From Neobacillus citreus (lineage in GTDB: Bacteria > Bacillota > Bacilli > Bacillales > Cytobacillaceae): DNA of 64,000 nt. Within the stretch, counting starts at the first letter, position 1; every line of letters begins with the position of its first letter. Below the pieces are notes generated by a model. It searched no databases, had not been told where the DNA came from, and saw only the letters and a list, made by a program, of their open reading frames with translations. A program made the translations under genes and the position numbers. This document shows, piece after piece, positions 1 to 9,982 of the stretch. The stretch lies in NCBI RefSeq assembly GCF_018343545.2, contig NZ_JAGYPE020000018.1, forward strand, positions 1 to 64,000. The letters run 5' to 3'.

Positions 1-100
1 CCGACACTTGCCCACGGGCAAAATAACGGCTCTATTTTTACCCTTCACCCCATCGATACAGGCTCTCAGGCAAAATAGCCATCCCCCCTCTTTATTACAA

Positions 101-147
101 ACAAAAAAGGCCCAATTCACTCCCGAATTGGACCTTAGTTTTCTTTT
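101..147 (-). terminator. Terminator downstream of mutSL
   Basis: A 10-bp stem (109-118 with 125-134, one G-T wobble) has a 6-base loop. Read on the minus strand it is followed by a run of T (the A run at 103-108). It probably ends mutS-mutL transcription. The plus-strand side is also T-rich, so it may work both ways. Confidence 0.6.
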
Positions 148-202
148 GGCGACTGTTCTTATAAATACATATAATGTAAAAATCCAAAAAGTTGGTGATA
201 GC

Positions 203-403
203 ATGACCCATATCATAACCGGACCAAACTGGGCAATTTACTCAGGTGTCCATGCACCTATGGTTGGTCCTTGGAACCAACCCATCCACCAGAATCATAA
301 TTACATCCACGTTGGACATCACTACTATCATTTGATCCCAACGCTCTACGGATATCCACCGGCATTTCCGTATCTAGGGCCATATGTCCCGTTTCGCAAC
401 TAA
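203..403 (+). CDS. Small His/Tyr/Pro-rich protein of unknown function
   Basis: A 66-residue protein rich in His, Tyr, Pro and Asn. It contains the stretch HVGHHYYHLIP and ends in aromatic/Pro repeats (GYPPAFPYLGPYVPF). There is no signal peptide or membrane segment. The frame stays open further upstream (from base 8), but that part crosses a terminator hairpin and has different composition, so I start at the ATG at 203, which has only a weak GGTG ribosome site. Such composition is common in spore coat or crust proteins of Bacillus, but this is inference from composition; I recognise no family. It converges on mutL, with its stop 12 bases from the mutL stop. Confidence 0.5.
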   Translation: MTHIITGPNWAIYSGVHAPMVGPWNQPIHQNHNYIHVGHHYYHLIPTLYGYPPAFPYLGPYVPFRN

Positions 404-414
404 GCTAATTAAGT

Positions 415-2340
415 CTACATCACACGTTTAAACATTTTCTCCATCTCGTACACAGAGTAATGTACAATAATCGGCCTGCCATGCGGGCAGGTGAACGGAT
501 CGGACGCCTTTCGCAGATCGTCGAGAAGTGCTTGGATCTCATCACCCCGCAAATGGCGGTTCGCCTTGATGGAGGCTTTACAGCTCATCATGATTGCCGC
601 TTCCTCGCGGAGTTTTTTAATATCCACTTTTTTCATTAATAGCAGCTGTTCAACCATTTCCTCAATGATTTCCTTCTCCTGCCCCTTTGGCAGCCATTGA
701 GGGTGGGAGCGGACAATGAAACTATTGATACCGAACTCTTCAAGGAAAACACCGACCTTTTCAAGCTCATCCTTATGCTCGGTAATTTTAATATAATCAT
801 CAGTTGAATATTCAAAAGTCAACGGGACCAGCATCTCCTGCAGCTCCGGAGCAACCCGACCGACTTTTTCTCGGAAATACTCATACTTAAGCCGTTCTTG
901 CGCAGCATGCTGATCGATGATATATAAGCCATTTTCATTTTGTGCAAAAATATACGTTCCGTGCATTTGCCCGATCGGATACATCCGTGGGACCCTGCTC
1001 TCTGTCTCTACAGCTGGCTCCACTTCAGGGTAATCCTCGGGCTCGTGTTGAGGAATTTCCTCATCTTCAAATGAATCATATTCCCTTTCACTAGTCGGTT
1101 TAACTTTTTCCATTTCCCTAAAGTAAGGAATTCCAACTTCAGGTTGCGGGACGAATTCCTCTTTCCTATTCGAAAAGTCAGTTTCCCGCACGGGTTCTTC
1201 TTTCATTTTTGTAAAAAATGGCTCAGCAACAGCAGTCGGCCGCTCCCCGCCAAAGCCAGAGGAAGAACGTGCAGGAGAAGTCCCCTCATCGAGCGCTAAA
1301 GCCGTCTGCTCCGTTTTAGGTTCCTCTCTTTTCGTATAGGCTGTTGGAATCAGTATCTTCGACTTAAACGCATTTTTTATAATAGAAGTGACCAGTTCGT
1401 TCATTTCCGCTTCTTTACTAAAGCGGACCTCCATTTTCGATGGGTGAACGTTTACATCGACGAGCAGCGGATCCATCTCAATATTGAGAAGCACGATTGG
1501 ATACCGGCCAATCGGCAACAGCGTATGATACCCTTCGGTAATCGCCTTAGCCAGCGAATAATTTTTAATAAAACGGCCGTTAATCATTGTCGAGATATAG
1601 TTCCTTGAAGCCCTGGTCACCTCAGGCATGGATGCAAATCCACTCACTTTATAATCCAGCGATTTTCCCGAAATCGGCACCAGCTGTTTGGCGATGCTCA
1701 TGCCGTAAATGGAGGCAAGAACCTGGCGGACATCGCCGTTTCCGTTCGTTTGCAGCAGCTTCCGCTCATTGTGAATCAATCGGAACGCCACCTCGGGATG
1801 AGAAAGGGCCAAGCGGTTGACGACATCGGTGATATTCCCTAGCTCTGTGTGAATCGTCTTCATGTATTTCAAGCGCGCAGGCGTGTTGAAAAACAAATCG
1901 GTGATGGTAATATCCATTCCCCGTCTGCTTGATGCTTTTTCAAAAATTTCAACCTTGCCGCCCTCAATCACTACGCGATTCCCGGCACCTTCACCGGTTG
2001 AGGTTTTCAGCTCAAGTCTCGAAACAGAGGCGATACTCGGCAGGGCCTCACCACGGAAACCTAGTGTCCGTATCCGAAACAGGTCATTTTCATTTTTTAT
2101 TTTTGACGTGGCATGACGCTGAAAAGCCAGCAAAACGTCATCCTCTTCGATTCCATTACCATTATCGGTGATGCGGATTTTCGCTAGTCCCGCTTCTTCG
2201 ACCTCAATTTCAACCACCGTACTGCCGGCATCAATGGCGTTTTCAACCAATTCTTTGACAACAGAGGCGGGGCGTTCGACTACTTCACCCGCCGCTATTT
2301 TATTAGACAGGGCATCATCTAGCTGGATAATCTTCCCCAT
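415..2340 (-). CDS. mutL: DNA mismatch repair protein MutL
   Basis: MutL links mismatch recognition by MutS to strand removal and, in Bacillus, nicks DNA itself. The 641-residue protein has an N-terminal GHKL ATPase ([11 protein letters not shown] near residue 31, DNGNGI near 59, FRGEALPSI near 95), a poorly conserved acidic linker (about 330-450) and a C-terminal dimerisation/endonuclease domain. The metal-dependent nicking motif [12 protein letters not shown] starts near residue 476, with partner motifs SCKA near 586 and CPHGRP near 618. This marks it as the endonuclease type, unlike E. coli MutL. The ATG follows AGGAGG at 8-base spacing. It lies 21 bases after mutS and is certainly in its operon. 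Confidence 0.97.
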   Translation of the reverse strand: MGKIIQLDDALSNKIAAGEVVERPASVVKELVENAIDAGSTVVEIEVEEAGLAKIRITDNGNGIEEDDVLLAFQRHATSKIKNENDLFRIRTLGFRGEALPSIASVSRLELKTSTGEGAGNRVVIEGGKVEIFEKASSRRGMDITITDLFFNTPARLKYMKTIHTELGNITDVVNRLALSHPEVAFRLIHNERKLLQTNGNGDVRQVLASIYGMSIAKQLVPISGKSLDYKVSGFASMPEVTRASRNYISTMINGRFIKNYSLAKAITEGYHTLLPIGRYPIVLLNIEMDPLLVDVNVHPSKMEVRFSKEAEMNELVTSIIKNAFKSKILIPTAYTKREEPKTEQTALALDEGTSPARSSSGFGGERPTAVAEPFFTKMKEEPVRETDFSNRKEEFVPQPEVGIPYFREMEKVKPTSEREYDSFEDEEIPQHEPEDYPEVEPAVETESRVPRMYPIGQMHGTYIFAQNENGLYIIDQHAAQERLKYEYFREKVGRVAPELQEMLVPLTFEYSTDDYIKITEHKDELEKVGVFLEEFGINSFIVRSHPQWLPKGQEKEIIEEMVEQLLLMKKVDIKKLREEAAIMMSCKASIKANRHLRGDEIQALLDDLRKASDPFTCPHGRPIIVHYSVYEMEKMFKRVM

Positions 2341-2361
2341 GCATTCCGCCTCCTAAAAAAA

Positions 2362-5004
2362 CTACTTTAATTTCTTCTGCAGTTCGAACAACACGTTAAT
2401 CGCCTGGAGAGGTGTCACATCCAATAAATCCAGTTCCTTAATTTTATCAAGAACCTTCTTTTCTTTGGTAGAAAGCTCTGGTTTCTTCGTTTCCTTCGGT
2501 TCATCAAAGAACGAGAGCTGGGTGAGATGGTCTGGAACAACTTGGTCAGCCGCCGCTGTCATTGATTCCTGAACTGCAGCCGGAGCAGCCTCGGCCACTC
2601 GTTGTTCCTTCACTTCCCCAGGACCTCCCGGTTGCTGTTCAAAAGCAGTCAAAATCTCTTTTGCCCTTGCAATTAATTCAGCCGGAAGTTCGGCCAGCTG
2701 AGCCACATGAATTCCATAGCTCTTATCCGCTGGACCTTCCTTAATTTTGTGTAAAAAGACAACCTTGCCATGATGCTCAATCGCGCTGACATGGATATTT
2801 TTCAGTTTGGAAAGCTCTGCTTCCAATACCGTCAATTCGTGATAGTGCGTCGAAAATAGAGTTTTCGCCCCGATACGAGTATGAATATACTCGATGATCG
2901 CCTGCGCTAATGCCATCCCGTCATATGTGGACGTCCCGCGGCCGATTTCATCAAACAAAATCAAGCTGTTCTGCGTCGCATTTGCGATGGCATTCTTCGC
3001 TTCAAGCATCTCCACCATAAAGGTACTTTGTCCGGAAATCAAATCATCCGCTGCCCCGATGCGGGTAAAGACTTGGTCAAAAATCGGCAGCACTGCTTCT
3101 GAAGCCGGTACATAACAGCCGATTTGCGCTAAGATAGCTGTCAACGCAATCTGGCGCATGTACGTACTTTTACCGGACATATTTGGACCGGTAATCAGCA
3201 GCACTTCACGGTCGCCGTCCATCAAACAGTCGTTCGGCACATATTCCTGTGTATTTAACACCTTTTCAACCACAGGGTGACGGCCGTCCTTCACGACAAC
3301 CCGGCGTTCTGATGAAAACTGCGGCTTCACATAGCGGCGATCTTCGCTCACCTGGGCAAAGCATTGCAGCACATCCAGCCCACTCACGGTTTTCGCCAAA
3401 GCTTGCAGGCGCGGAATGTATTCCTTCACCGTTTCGCGGATTTCCGTAAACAACTCGTATTCAAGCTCGCCAATTTTTTCTTCCGCTTGCAAAATTAACG
3501 CTTCTTTTTCCTTTAATTCAGGTGTAATAAAGCGTTCCGCATTTGTTAAGGTCTGCTTCCGCTCATATCGGCCTTCCTCAAGGAGATGAAGGTTCGCTCT
3601 TGTTACTTCTATATAATAGCCAAACACACGGTTGTAACCGACCTTTAAGGATTTGATACCAGTTTTCTCGCGCTCTTCCCGCTCCAGCTGGGCAATCCAC
3701 GTTTTGCCGTTGCGGCTGGCATCACGATACTGGTCAAGCTGGTCATTATAGCCGTCCTGGATGATATTTCCTTCTTTTAACGAAAGCGGCGGATTCTCGA
3801 CAATCGCCTGCTCCAATAAATCGGTGACTTCTTCACACGGATCCAATTTTTCAGCGATTTCGTTCACTCTGGAATCCTGCATGTTGAGAAGAATTTCTTT
3901 TAAAAATGGTACCTGCAGGAGCGAATACTTTAATTGCACCAAATCACGGGCGTTTACATTACCAAAGGCAACACGGCCCGCCAATCGTTCCAAATCATAA
4001 ACTTCCTTTAATTTTTCACGAAGCTCCTGACGCTCAAAATAATGGTTCATGAGAACTTCCACCAATGTATGGCGATGCTCTATTTGTTCACGGTTAATCA
4101 AGGGCCGGTCAATCCAATGCTTTAATGTCCTGCCGCCCATCGCTGTCATCGTTTCATCCAACAGCCATAATAAGGAGCCTTTCTTCCCTTTCGAGCGAAT
4201 CGTCTCAGTTAATTCCAAGTTGCGCTTCGAATAGTAATCAATTTTCATAAATTGATGGATTTGATAGGTTGTGACGGGCTGAAGATGGTCAAGGCTTCTC
4301 TTTTGCGAGCGGTATAGATAGTGAAACAGCCTTGCTGCCGTCTGCTTCAGTTTATCCTGGTTCAAATCCTCGAGCAGATTGGCAAAATTCATCTCTATTG
4401 AACTATTATCCTCAAAAGAAATGGCCAGTACATCGCGTTCGCGCATCTTCTTCTGAAGTTCGCCGTCAAAATTACTTGCAACGACGACTTCCTTCGCACC
4501 TAAAACAGCGAGCTCGTTCAGGACCTCGTCAAAATTGGTCAGTAGGGTTACTCTGCTTTCACCTGTGGAAATATCGTTATATGCTAGTCCGAATGTGGTA
4601 TCGTCGAAAGCGGTAACCGAGGCAATATAGTTATTCTCTTTATCAGTTAACCCTTTGCCGTCCATCACCGTACCAGGGGTGATTAACTGAACCACTTCCC
4701 GACGCACGACTCCTTTTGCCTGCTTCGGATCCTCTGTTTGCTCACAAATCGCTACCTTGTAGCCCTTGGCAACTAATTGTTCAATATAATTGGCCGCTGA
4801 ATGGTAAGGAACGCCGCACATCGGAATCCGTTCCTCTGTACCGCCTTCGCGGCTGGTTAAGGTTATCTCTAATTCCTGGGATGCGTTAATGGCATCCTCG
4901 AAAAACATTTCATAAAAGTCGCCTAAACGAAAAAATAAAAAGGCATCCTTGTAATCTGCCTTAACTGCTAAATATTGCTGTATCATCGGCGTGTATGCTG
5001 TCAT
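2362..5004 (-). CDS. mutS: DNA mismatch repair protein MutS
   Basis: MutS recognises mismatches and small loops and recruits MutL. The 880-residue protein has the mismatch-probing FYE motif (Phe30-Glu32), Walker [10 protein letters not shown] at about 606-614, Walker B ending at Asp685, the STHYHEL motif, and a C-terminal clamp-binding QLSFF near 829. I chose the ATG at 5004 because the in-frame GTG four codons upstream lies within the ribosome site (GTGGAGG). It is the first gene of mutS-mutL. In B. subtilis cotE precedes mutS directly; here about 50 kb separates them. Confidence 0.97.
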   Translation of the reverse strand: MTAYTPMIQQYLAVKADYKDAFLFFRLGDFYEMFFEDAINASQELEITLTSREGGTEERIPMCGVPYHSAANYIEQLVAKGYKVAICEQTEDPKQAKGVVRREVVQLITPGTVMDGKGLTDKENNYIASVTAFDDTTFGLAYNDISTGESRVTLLTNFDEVLNELAVLGAKEVVVASNFDGELQKKMRERDVLAISFEDNSSIEMNFANLLEDLNQDKLKQTAARLFHYLYRSQKRSLDHLQPVTTYQIHQFMKIDYYSKRNLELTETIRSKGKKGSLLWLLDETMTAMGGRTLKHWIDRPLINREQIEHRHTLVEVLMNHYFERQELREKLKEVYDLERLAGRVAFGNVNARDLVQLKYSLLQVPFLKEILLNMQDSRVNEIAEKLDPCEEVTDLLEQAIVENPPLSLKEGNIIQDGYNDQLDQYRDASRNGKTWIAQLEREEREKTGIKSLKVGYNRVFGYYIEVTRANLHLLEEGRYERKQTLTNAERFITPELKEKEALILQAEEKIGELEYELFTEIRETVKEYIPRLQALAKTVSGLDVLQCFAQVSEDRRYVKPQFSSERRVVVKDGRHPVVEKVLNTQEYVPNDCLMDGDREVLLITGPNMSGKSTYMRQIALTAILAQIGCYVPASEAVLPIFDQVFTRIGAADDLISGQSTFMVEMLEAKNAIANATQNSLILFDEIGRGTSTYDGMALAQAIIEYIHTRIGAKTLFSTHYHELTVLEAELSKLKNIHVSAIEHHGKVVFLHKIKEGPADKSYGIHVAQLAELPAELIARAKEILTAFEQQPGGPGEVKEQRVAEAAPAAVQESMTAAADQVVPDHLTQLSFFDEPKETKKPELSTKEKKVLDKIKELDLLDVTPLQAINVLFELQKKLK

Positions 5005-5190
5005 AATTTCCTCCACCGTTTAAAAACTTTCGATTATCTTCGACAAACAATTATACCATAAATGGGGGGATATTTTGTTGGTAGAAAAAACTATCTCTAT
5101 TGCTGTTAAAAAATTCTTCAGGTTATCGATGGTATATACTTCTAAAAGGTAAAATCTAATCAACCAGAGTCAGGATTGCAGTGACAGTTT

Positions 5191-5300
5191 GGGCATTATG
5201 AGCCTTCATAACGACTGGGGACTTGTTTCCTTGTGCTGTTCGGGCGTTATGAGCCCTTCATAACGACCGGCGACTTGTTTCCTTGTGCTGTTCGGGCGTT
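5191..5300. repeat. 52-bp tandem repeat with internal palindrome
   Basis: Two near-identical units start at 5191 and 5242, and a truncated third starts at 5294. Each unit carries the palindrome CGTTATGA-N5-TCATAACG (imperfect in the first) followed by a conserved tail containing ACTTGTTTCCTTGTGCTGTTC. The repeat fills most of the gap between mutS and the next gene. No ORF in it looks coding. Confidence 0.8.
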
Positions 5301-5356
5301 AAAAATCGATCATTTATATAACAGACTTCTTCCTAGATATTAGAAGAAACAATAAT

Positions 5357-5400
5357 AAAGAAACCTGAGCTAAATAAAAGCCCAGGTTTCTTTGTTTTTT
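5357..5400 (-). terminator. Terminator of the M6 metalloprotease gene
   Basis: A 15-bp stem (5358-5372 with 5380-5394, one mismatch) directly follows the stop codon on the minus strand. T-rich tracts lie on both sides. Confidence 0.75.
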
Positions 5401-7232
5401 TATTTTGTACCTTCATTCGTACTATAGAAGAACTTCGCGGTAATGGAACCATCACCATTCTCTTTGATATCGGTTACATGGATACCAGAATCGGCTGGTG
5501 TCGCGCTATTGCCCTTCCAGAAATAGTATGAACCTGTGTGAACATTGGACGTAGTTGGCGTAATCTTGGAACCTGTCTTAAAGAAGTCCCCTGCATCACC
5601 ACGGTTTTTATTTTTCTCTAAGTCATATTTTCCGTCCGCCTGCACGACAGATAATCCGTAGTGAGTAACAACTGTGCCGTCACCGGCTTTCGCTGACTGG
5701 TTGTATTGGAAGCGTTTGTTCATCCAGTTTTCCACGTTATTCGGACGGAAACCGGCGGTCTGATAGAGGCTGATGATATTTTCATCAACATGCCATGCTA
5801 CTAAACCGTGCGAATCAGCACCTTGGCGAATTAGCCCTTTGTTAAAGCCGTCCTGCTGGACATTTTCAAACAAGAAATACTCTGTTCCATTGGAGCCTGG
5901 CACTTCCATTTTAACGATGCCATTATTCGCAGCAGATCTACTAATTGCCGGCAAGGTAATTGTTTGTACACCATCCCCAGGTTTAACCTCAATCGGCTCA
6001 GCCCATCCTAAGAAAATTTTTGAAAAAGGATCAAAATGGGTCGGTGAGTTACCGGAATACGCGCCGCTGTCCGGATATCGCATCCAAGAGCCACCTGCCA
6101 TCATGGAATAGTTTCCTACTCCTTCAGATGAGTATGCCGTATCATAGAAATCCGGCAATCCTAAAGCGTGGCCGAATTCATGGGCATAAACCCCGGCAGT
6201 AGCAGGATATGGACCCGTTTTCGATGCTTCATCATATCCGCCTGTAGCTTCGTTAAATCCAGCTACGTTCCCGCCGATGGCTGGCTGAATGTTGTAGTTA
6301 TTGACGATAACTCCGTCGTAGGTCATGTCTTCCGCAATCGTTTTATTAATCCAAGCCCCTTGGCTCATTCCAGCATATACATCAGCCGGTTTACCAGTTT
6401 CATAGTATTTGCCATAGTACAACGCACTTAATAGATTCCACTTATGAGACCAGAACTGAGCAGGGTCTGCACTCCACTCCGCACCGGTTCCTTCATGGAT
6501 GACGAACACATTCGGAACTTCCCCTTTTACAGCGTACTTTGAAAAATCAATTTGGTCATCGGCAGCCTTTAATAAGTCGCGGATGAACTCACCTGTATGG
6601 GCATCGCCGTTCACATTACCTAAAACATATTTCCCATTTTCAGCGAACTTACCTTCCTGGTCTAAATAGTAGGAGGCTCCGTGGGGCAACTCTACCCAAA
6701 CTAATTGTTTACCATCGTGAACAAGATTAATTACACCATTACTAGATTCGGTATAAGCATTTTGCATTGTACGGTCCGTTGGTGCTGGTACGCCTTTATA
6801 TTCTGCATATTGAGAGAAATATGGTAATTCATACGGATTATACTCTGTTCCAAAAATCAAATCCTCATAGTAATGCGCTGGCACCTGTCCTTTCAGGTCC
6901 CCAATCGGCTCGTCACCATCTTTATATTTAGCCAAAATAACAAGTACAGGCACATCACCTTTTGCATCACGGTAAGCAACATGATTGTCTCCGGCCTGCT
7001 GGAATTTTGCCCCTTGATTTGCCAGTTTTTCTGCAGGGTCAACCTTTGAAAGATCTTTTCCCAGCTTCTTAGCTTTTTCAGCTAGTTCCGGAGCCGCACC
7101 TACATAATGGGCCAAACTTAAACCATATGTACTAGAAGCCTGTTTTGCTTCTCCGCCCGGCTGGAATCCCGCCAATGCAATACTTCCTGCCAACGCCAAT
7201 GTTAGACCGGTTTTCGATAATACTTTTAACAA
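5400..7232 (-). CDS. Secreted M6-family metalloprotease (immune inhibitor A-like)
   Basis: A 610-residue exported zinc protease. The N-terminus is a signal peptide (short Lys stretch, then LTLALAGSIALAG). The propeptide-like region is followed by the catalytic domain with the zinc site HEFGHALGLPD at about 351-361, and a Met-turn-like SMMAGG downstream. This pattern is typical of the M6/InhA group that degrades extracellular proteins. The likely start is a TTG at 7232, placed 7 bases after GGGAGG. The ATG at 7238 is too close to that ribosome site, and the ATG far upstream (7274) has none. It is monocistronic with its own terminator. Substrate and virulence role cannot be read from sequence. 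Confidence 0.88.
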   Translation of the reverse strand: MLKVLSKTGLTLALAGSIALAGFQPGGEAKQASSTYGLSLAHYVGAAPELAEKAKKLGKDLSKVDPAEKLANQGAKFQQAGDNHVAYRDAKGDVPVLVILAKYKDGDEPIGDLKGQVPAHYYEDLIFGTEYNPYELPYFSQYAEYKGVPAPTDRTMQNAYTESSNGVINLVHDGKQLVWVELPHGASYYLDQEGKFAENGKYVLGNVNGDAHTGEFIRDLLKAADDQIDFSKYAVKGEVPNVFVIHEGTGAEWSADPAQFWSHKWNLLSALYYGKYYETGKPADVYAGMSQGAWINKTIAEDMTYDGVIVNNYNIQPAIGGNVAGFNEATGGYDEASKTGPYPATAGVYAHEFGHALGLPDFYDTAYSSEGVGNYSMMAGGSWMRYPDSGAYSGNSPTHFDPFSKIFLGWAEPIEVKPGDGVQTITLPAISRSAANNGIVKMEVPGSNGTEYFLFENVQQDGFNKGLIRQGADSHGLVAWHVDENIISLYQTAGFRPNNVENWMNKRFQYNQSAKAGDGTVVTHYGLSVVQADGKYDLEKNKNRGDAGDFFKTGSKITPTTSNVHTGSYYFWKGNSATPADSGIHVTDIKENGDGSITAKFFYSTNEGTK

Positions 7233-7486
7233 GAGCATCCCTCCTAATAAAATCGTACTATTCAAACATATCAAATTTTTCCAGTAGTCAAAAGGTACTT
7301 AATTCCCGCAACTTTGGTAACGTTTTCAATTTTTATAAGATGTAAGACCTACGATACAAATTCGGAAACACTATTGTAAAATTTTGTAATAATTTGCAAA
7401 CCGATAGGTCCTTACAAGCAGAATATAAAACGGTCATAATATACTTAGAAGTATTTAAAATCGAATGGGAAAAGGAGATGGTATCA

Positions 7487-8230
7487 ATGGATTGGTTTGG
7501 GGGCAGCTATAAAGACTTTGATTTCGAAATGTTCTCAATCAGTCATTGGATGATCATTGCCATCTTACTAGCAGGATCCACTGCAATTTTTGTAAATCGG
7601 AGAAAATTTTTCGACAACAACAAATGGAGAAAGGTAGAGATTGGAGCAGCGGTCTCGTTAATTTTAATAGAACTGACCTATCATTTCTGGATGTATATAA
7701 ACGGAGACTGGGACGTTAGTCACGCTATTCCATTAGAACTCTGCAGCATCAGCTTAATTTTGACTGTACTTTTGTTACTAACTAGGAAGAAAATCATATA
7801 TGAAATTTTGTTGTTCACAGCCCTATTAGGCGCGTCACAGGCCATTTTTACCCCAGCCTTAAACTTTGACTTTCCACATTTTCGTTTCTTTCATTTCTTT
7901 TACACACATTTGATGGACATCTGGGTAGTGTTCTATTTCACTTGGGTTAAGGGCTACCGCCCAACTATTTGGTCTGTCGTAAAGCTTTTTGTTTTCTTAA
8001 ATGTGCTGATGCCAATCATCATGTGGATCAATAAACTTGTGGGCGGAAATTATATGTATTTAAGCCACAAACCGAAAACAGCAAGTTTATTAGACGTCTT
8101 GGGGCCATATCCATACTATATTTTATCGCTTGAAGGGCTGTTAATCTCGCTAAGTCTTATCGTCTGGTTAATTTTCCGGGAAAAAGGTAACGGAAACACC
8201 AAAAAAATAAAAGAACTGCCAATTCGCTAA
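7487..8230 (+). CDS. TIGR02206 / YwaF-like integral membrane protein
   Basis: A 247-residue membrane protein with about seven hydrophobic segments. It matches the YwaF/TIGR02206 pattern: an early FSISHW, ELTYHFWMY, PLELCSISL and a C-terminal DVLGPYPYYILSLEG. The function of the family is unknown. The ATG at 7487 follows AAAGGAGATG at good spacing, so the longer open frame starting at 7394 is not used. It is divergent from the metalloprotease and probably monocistronic. Confidence 0.85.
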   Translation: MDWFGGSYKDFDFEMFSISHWMIIAILLAGSTAIFVNRRKFFDNNKWRKVEIGAAVSLILIELTYHFWMYINGDWDVSHAIPLELCSISLILTVLLLLTRKKIIYEILLFTALLGASQAIFTPALNFDFPHFRFFHFFYTHLMDIWVVFYFTWVKGYRPTIWSVVKLFVFLNVLMPIIMWINKLVGGNYMYLSHKPKTASLLDVLGPYPYYILSLEGLLISLSLIVWLIFREKGNGNTKKIKELPIR

Positions 8231-8293
8231 ACTTCATTATTGACCTTTTTCGATGTTCGAATTATAATAATAAACGTTCCTTAATTTTTATTT

Positions 8294-8367
8294 GTCCCGA
8301 TAGCTCAGCAGGATAGAGCAACAGTTTCCTAAACTGTAGGTCGGAGGTTCGAATCCTCTTCGGGACG
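8294..8367 (+). tRNA. tRNA-Arg (anticodon CCU)
   Basis: A complete cloverleaf: acceptor GTCCCGA pairs with TCGGGAC, the D arm is TAGCTCAGCAGGATAGAGC, the anticodon stem ACAGT/ACTGT encloses loop TTCCTAA (anticodon CCT), and the T arm contains GGTTCGAATCC. CCA is not encoded. It reads the rare AGG arginine codon. Confidence 0.97.
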
Positions 8368-8374
8368 TACATAC

Positions 8375-8405
8375 AAACACCCTTGCCGATGCAAGGGTGT
8401 TTTTG
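8375..8405 (+). terminator. Terminator after tRNA-Arg
   Basis: A perfect 12-bp stem (8375-8386 with 8391-8402) with loop CGAT and a T run, 8 bases after the tRNA. Confidence 0.9.
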
Positions 8406-8535
8406 ATTTGCTCTCTTAGTTTTTCTAAAACACTCGGTTAGTTTGTTCAATATATAAGTAATGAAATTCCTTTCAGAACATAAAAATAAATTATTAGACA
8501 TGCTTCGGTTGCCGAATTAGGTCAGGAGGATTATT

Positions 8536-9007
8536 ATGATTGAGGTATTTCATAAACTTATCAATATTGAAATCATTATCTGGTTATTCCCTATCATGTT
8601 TATGTTCCATGCCTTGGAAGAGATCATAACTATTGAGAGTTTTATAACAAAGTACAAAAAACAGATTCCGGATAGTTTCTTCGCCAAGCTTATACTAACC
8701 ATTAAAAAAAGGTTGGGTGAGAAATCTGCCAAACTTCCTTGTATTTCTGACTATATTTAATCTGTTTTTTCTCCAGGCATTTTCCCATGTTGGTCAAACA
8801 ATCATTTTTCGTGATTATACGCCTGGTGTTATAACAGCTTTATTCATCGTAATTCCCTATTCTTTTCTAACCTATTACCGCTTGTTCGAACTAGGTTTCA
8901 TCGACAAACAGTTACTATTCAAAAGTATTCCGCTCACTGTTTTGATGATACCAATTTTTCTAATAGGGAATCTTCTAGGACAAAAATTAAATCGGTATTC
9001 TGTCTAA
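8536..9007 (+). pseudogene. Frameshifted HXXEE-domain membrane protein
   Basis: Two overlapping open frames (8536-8760 and 8717-9007) carry the N- and C-terminal parts of one HXXEE-type protein. The first has FHALEEI after a good AGGAGG ribosome site. The second has FSHVGQTIIFRDYTPGV and ends LGQKLNRYSV. The intact relative at 50615-51145 has the equivalent HDFEEI, FTHIGQAIILRRYTPGV and LGKRLERYN in one frame. Compared with it, about 25-30 residues (a membrane segment) are missing at the junction near 8705-8760, together with a frame change. A deletion therefore broke the gene. Confidence 0.75.
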
Positions 9008-9038
9008 TACAAAATGAAGGTTCCCAACCCTTTTGTAA

Positions 9039-9163
9039 CTTACCATCACTCCGAGCCCCGTCCCGCTTTCCTTTAAGGAATAATACGGGGAGCCAAGGCG
9101 GTCGATTTGCTCTTGGCTCATCCCGATTCCTTTGTCCAAATGAATCATCCGTACTTTAAGATT
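9039..9163 (-). pseudogene. Remnant of a KinB-like histidine kinase
   Basis: Bases 9039-9134 closely match the ATPase-domain DNA of the intact kinase at 27551-27650, including the identical stretch CCAAGGCGGTCGATTTGCTC. Bases 9135-9161 then match 28202-28226, about 550 bp away in that gene. The fragment is thus two distant pieces joined by an internal deletion, a relic of a second copy of the kinase. It overlaps the 3' end of the neighbouring CBO0543-type gene. Confidence 0.75.
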
Positions 9164-9644
9164 CGGTTATTTCCTGTTTGCCTTTTAACTTATCTAAAAT
9201 TTTTATTAACCCAATAAACCCTCTAATTGTAAACAGTGTGAAATTAACACTGACAAATGTATGGAAAGGTGACCATTTTTTCCATTTAAATAAACCGGTG
9301 TACTTTTCCATAATCCATTGCCCCACACTCATTGGTACACTAAAAATTAAGCTTTTTAACAAAATTTTACCGAAATTATCATTATACGAGATCTTTACCC
9401 AGATCACACTTAAAATCGGGAAAAATAACATGTCATAAATAATATTCGTTTTAAAAATTTTTGGAAAAGGACGAACTGGATATTCAAGTTTTTGTCTTCC
9501 AACAACATAAGCATCAATTAGAGTAGCAATAACACCTTTTGAGAAAAAAATCAAAAGATTTTCTCTCATTTTTGGTCCCTTGAATAAAAATGGAAAAGAA
9601 GCAATACATACTGCTAGTAATAAGTTTAACAACTTTTTCTCCAC
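9156..9644 (-). CDS. CBO0543-family membrane protein
   Basis: A 162-residue protein with four or five hydrophobic segments (LLNLLLAVCIASFPFLF, an IIYDMLFFPILSVIWV segment, and a terminal region around FTLFTIRGFIGLIKIL). It resembles the CBO0543 family of Firmicutes membrane proteins, which has no known function. The start shown is a GTG with GAGAGG 10 bases upstream. A TTG four codons later, 6 bases after GGTGGAG, is an equally good start. The last codons run into the kinase remnant, so the natural C-terminus may have been altered. Confidence 0.65.
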   Translation of the reverse strand: MEKKLLNLLLAVCIASFPFLFKGPKMRENLLIFFSKGVIATLIDAYVVGRQKLEYPVRPFPKIFKTNIIYDMLFFPILSVIWVKISYNDNFGKILLKSLIFSVPMSVGQWIMEKYTGLFKWKKWSPFHTFVSVNFTLFTIRGFIGLIKILDKLKGKQEITES

Positions 9645-9982
9645 CTATTAACATCCTCTCATTTTCTGTAATCGTGATAACCTTAAATTGCCCAAAACAA
9701 ATCTTTAATACAGGTAGTTTTTAGAATTTTTTTTAAAAGAAAACTAACGAAACGTTTCTATGGATTAGGTCGTTGACTCATGATTTTTTTAACCTTTTGA
9801 ATGGTAATTGAAATCAAAAACAAATGTGTTACATAAATGTGACTTCCATTCCTGCCTAGAACAATATGGGGATATAAATAGTGAGGAAATTTTATTAACA
9901 AGAGTAAATCACCCCGTATGGTCTTTATGCATATACTTTGAAGAATTAAATTTTTAGTCCCAAAAACTCTGGAGGAATTAAC
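9645..9982. other. Intergenic stretch without a recognisable gene
   Basis: AT-rich DNA separating the CBO0543-type gene and the isochorismatase-like gene, which are divergent. A minus-strand open frame here (to 9758) has no ribosome site and overlaps the plus-strand gene. I see no hairpin or clear operator. Confidence 0.5.

Noticed and set aside
8-202. Upstream extension of the His/Tyr-rich protein
   Set aside because: The extension crosses a strong hairpin terminator, has no ribosome site and differs in composition.
8294-8367. tRNA-Arg as an integration site of a genomic island
   Set aside because: No integrase gene and no repeated tRNA 3' end found elsewhere in the window.
8262-8501. Minus-strand 79-residue open frame over the tRNA
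   Set aside because: It is the antisense of tRNA-Arg and its terminator (VPKRIRTSDLQFRKLLLYPAELSG), a well-known false protein.
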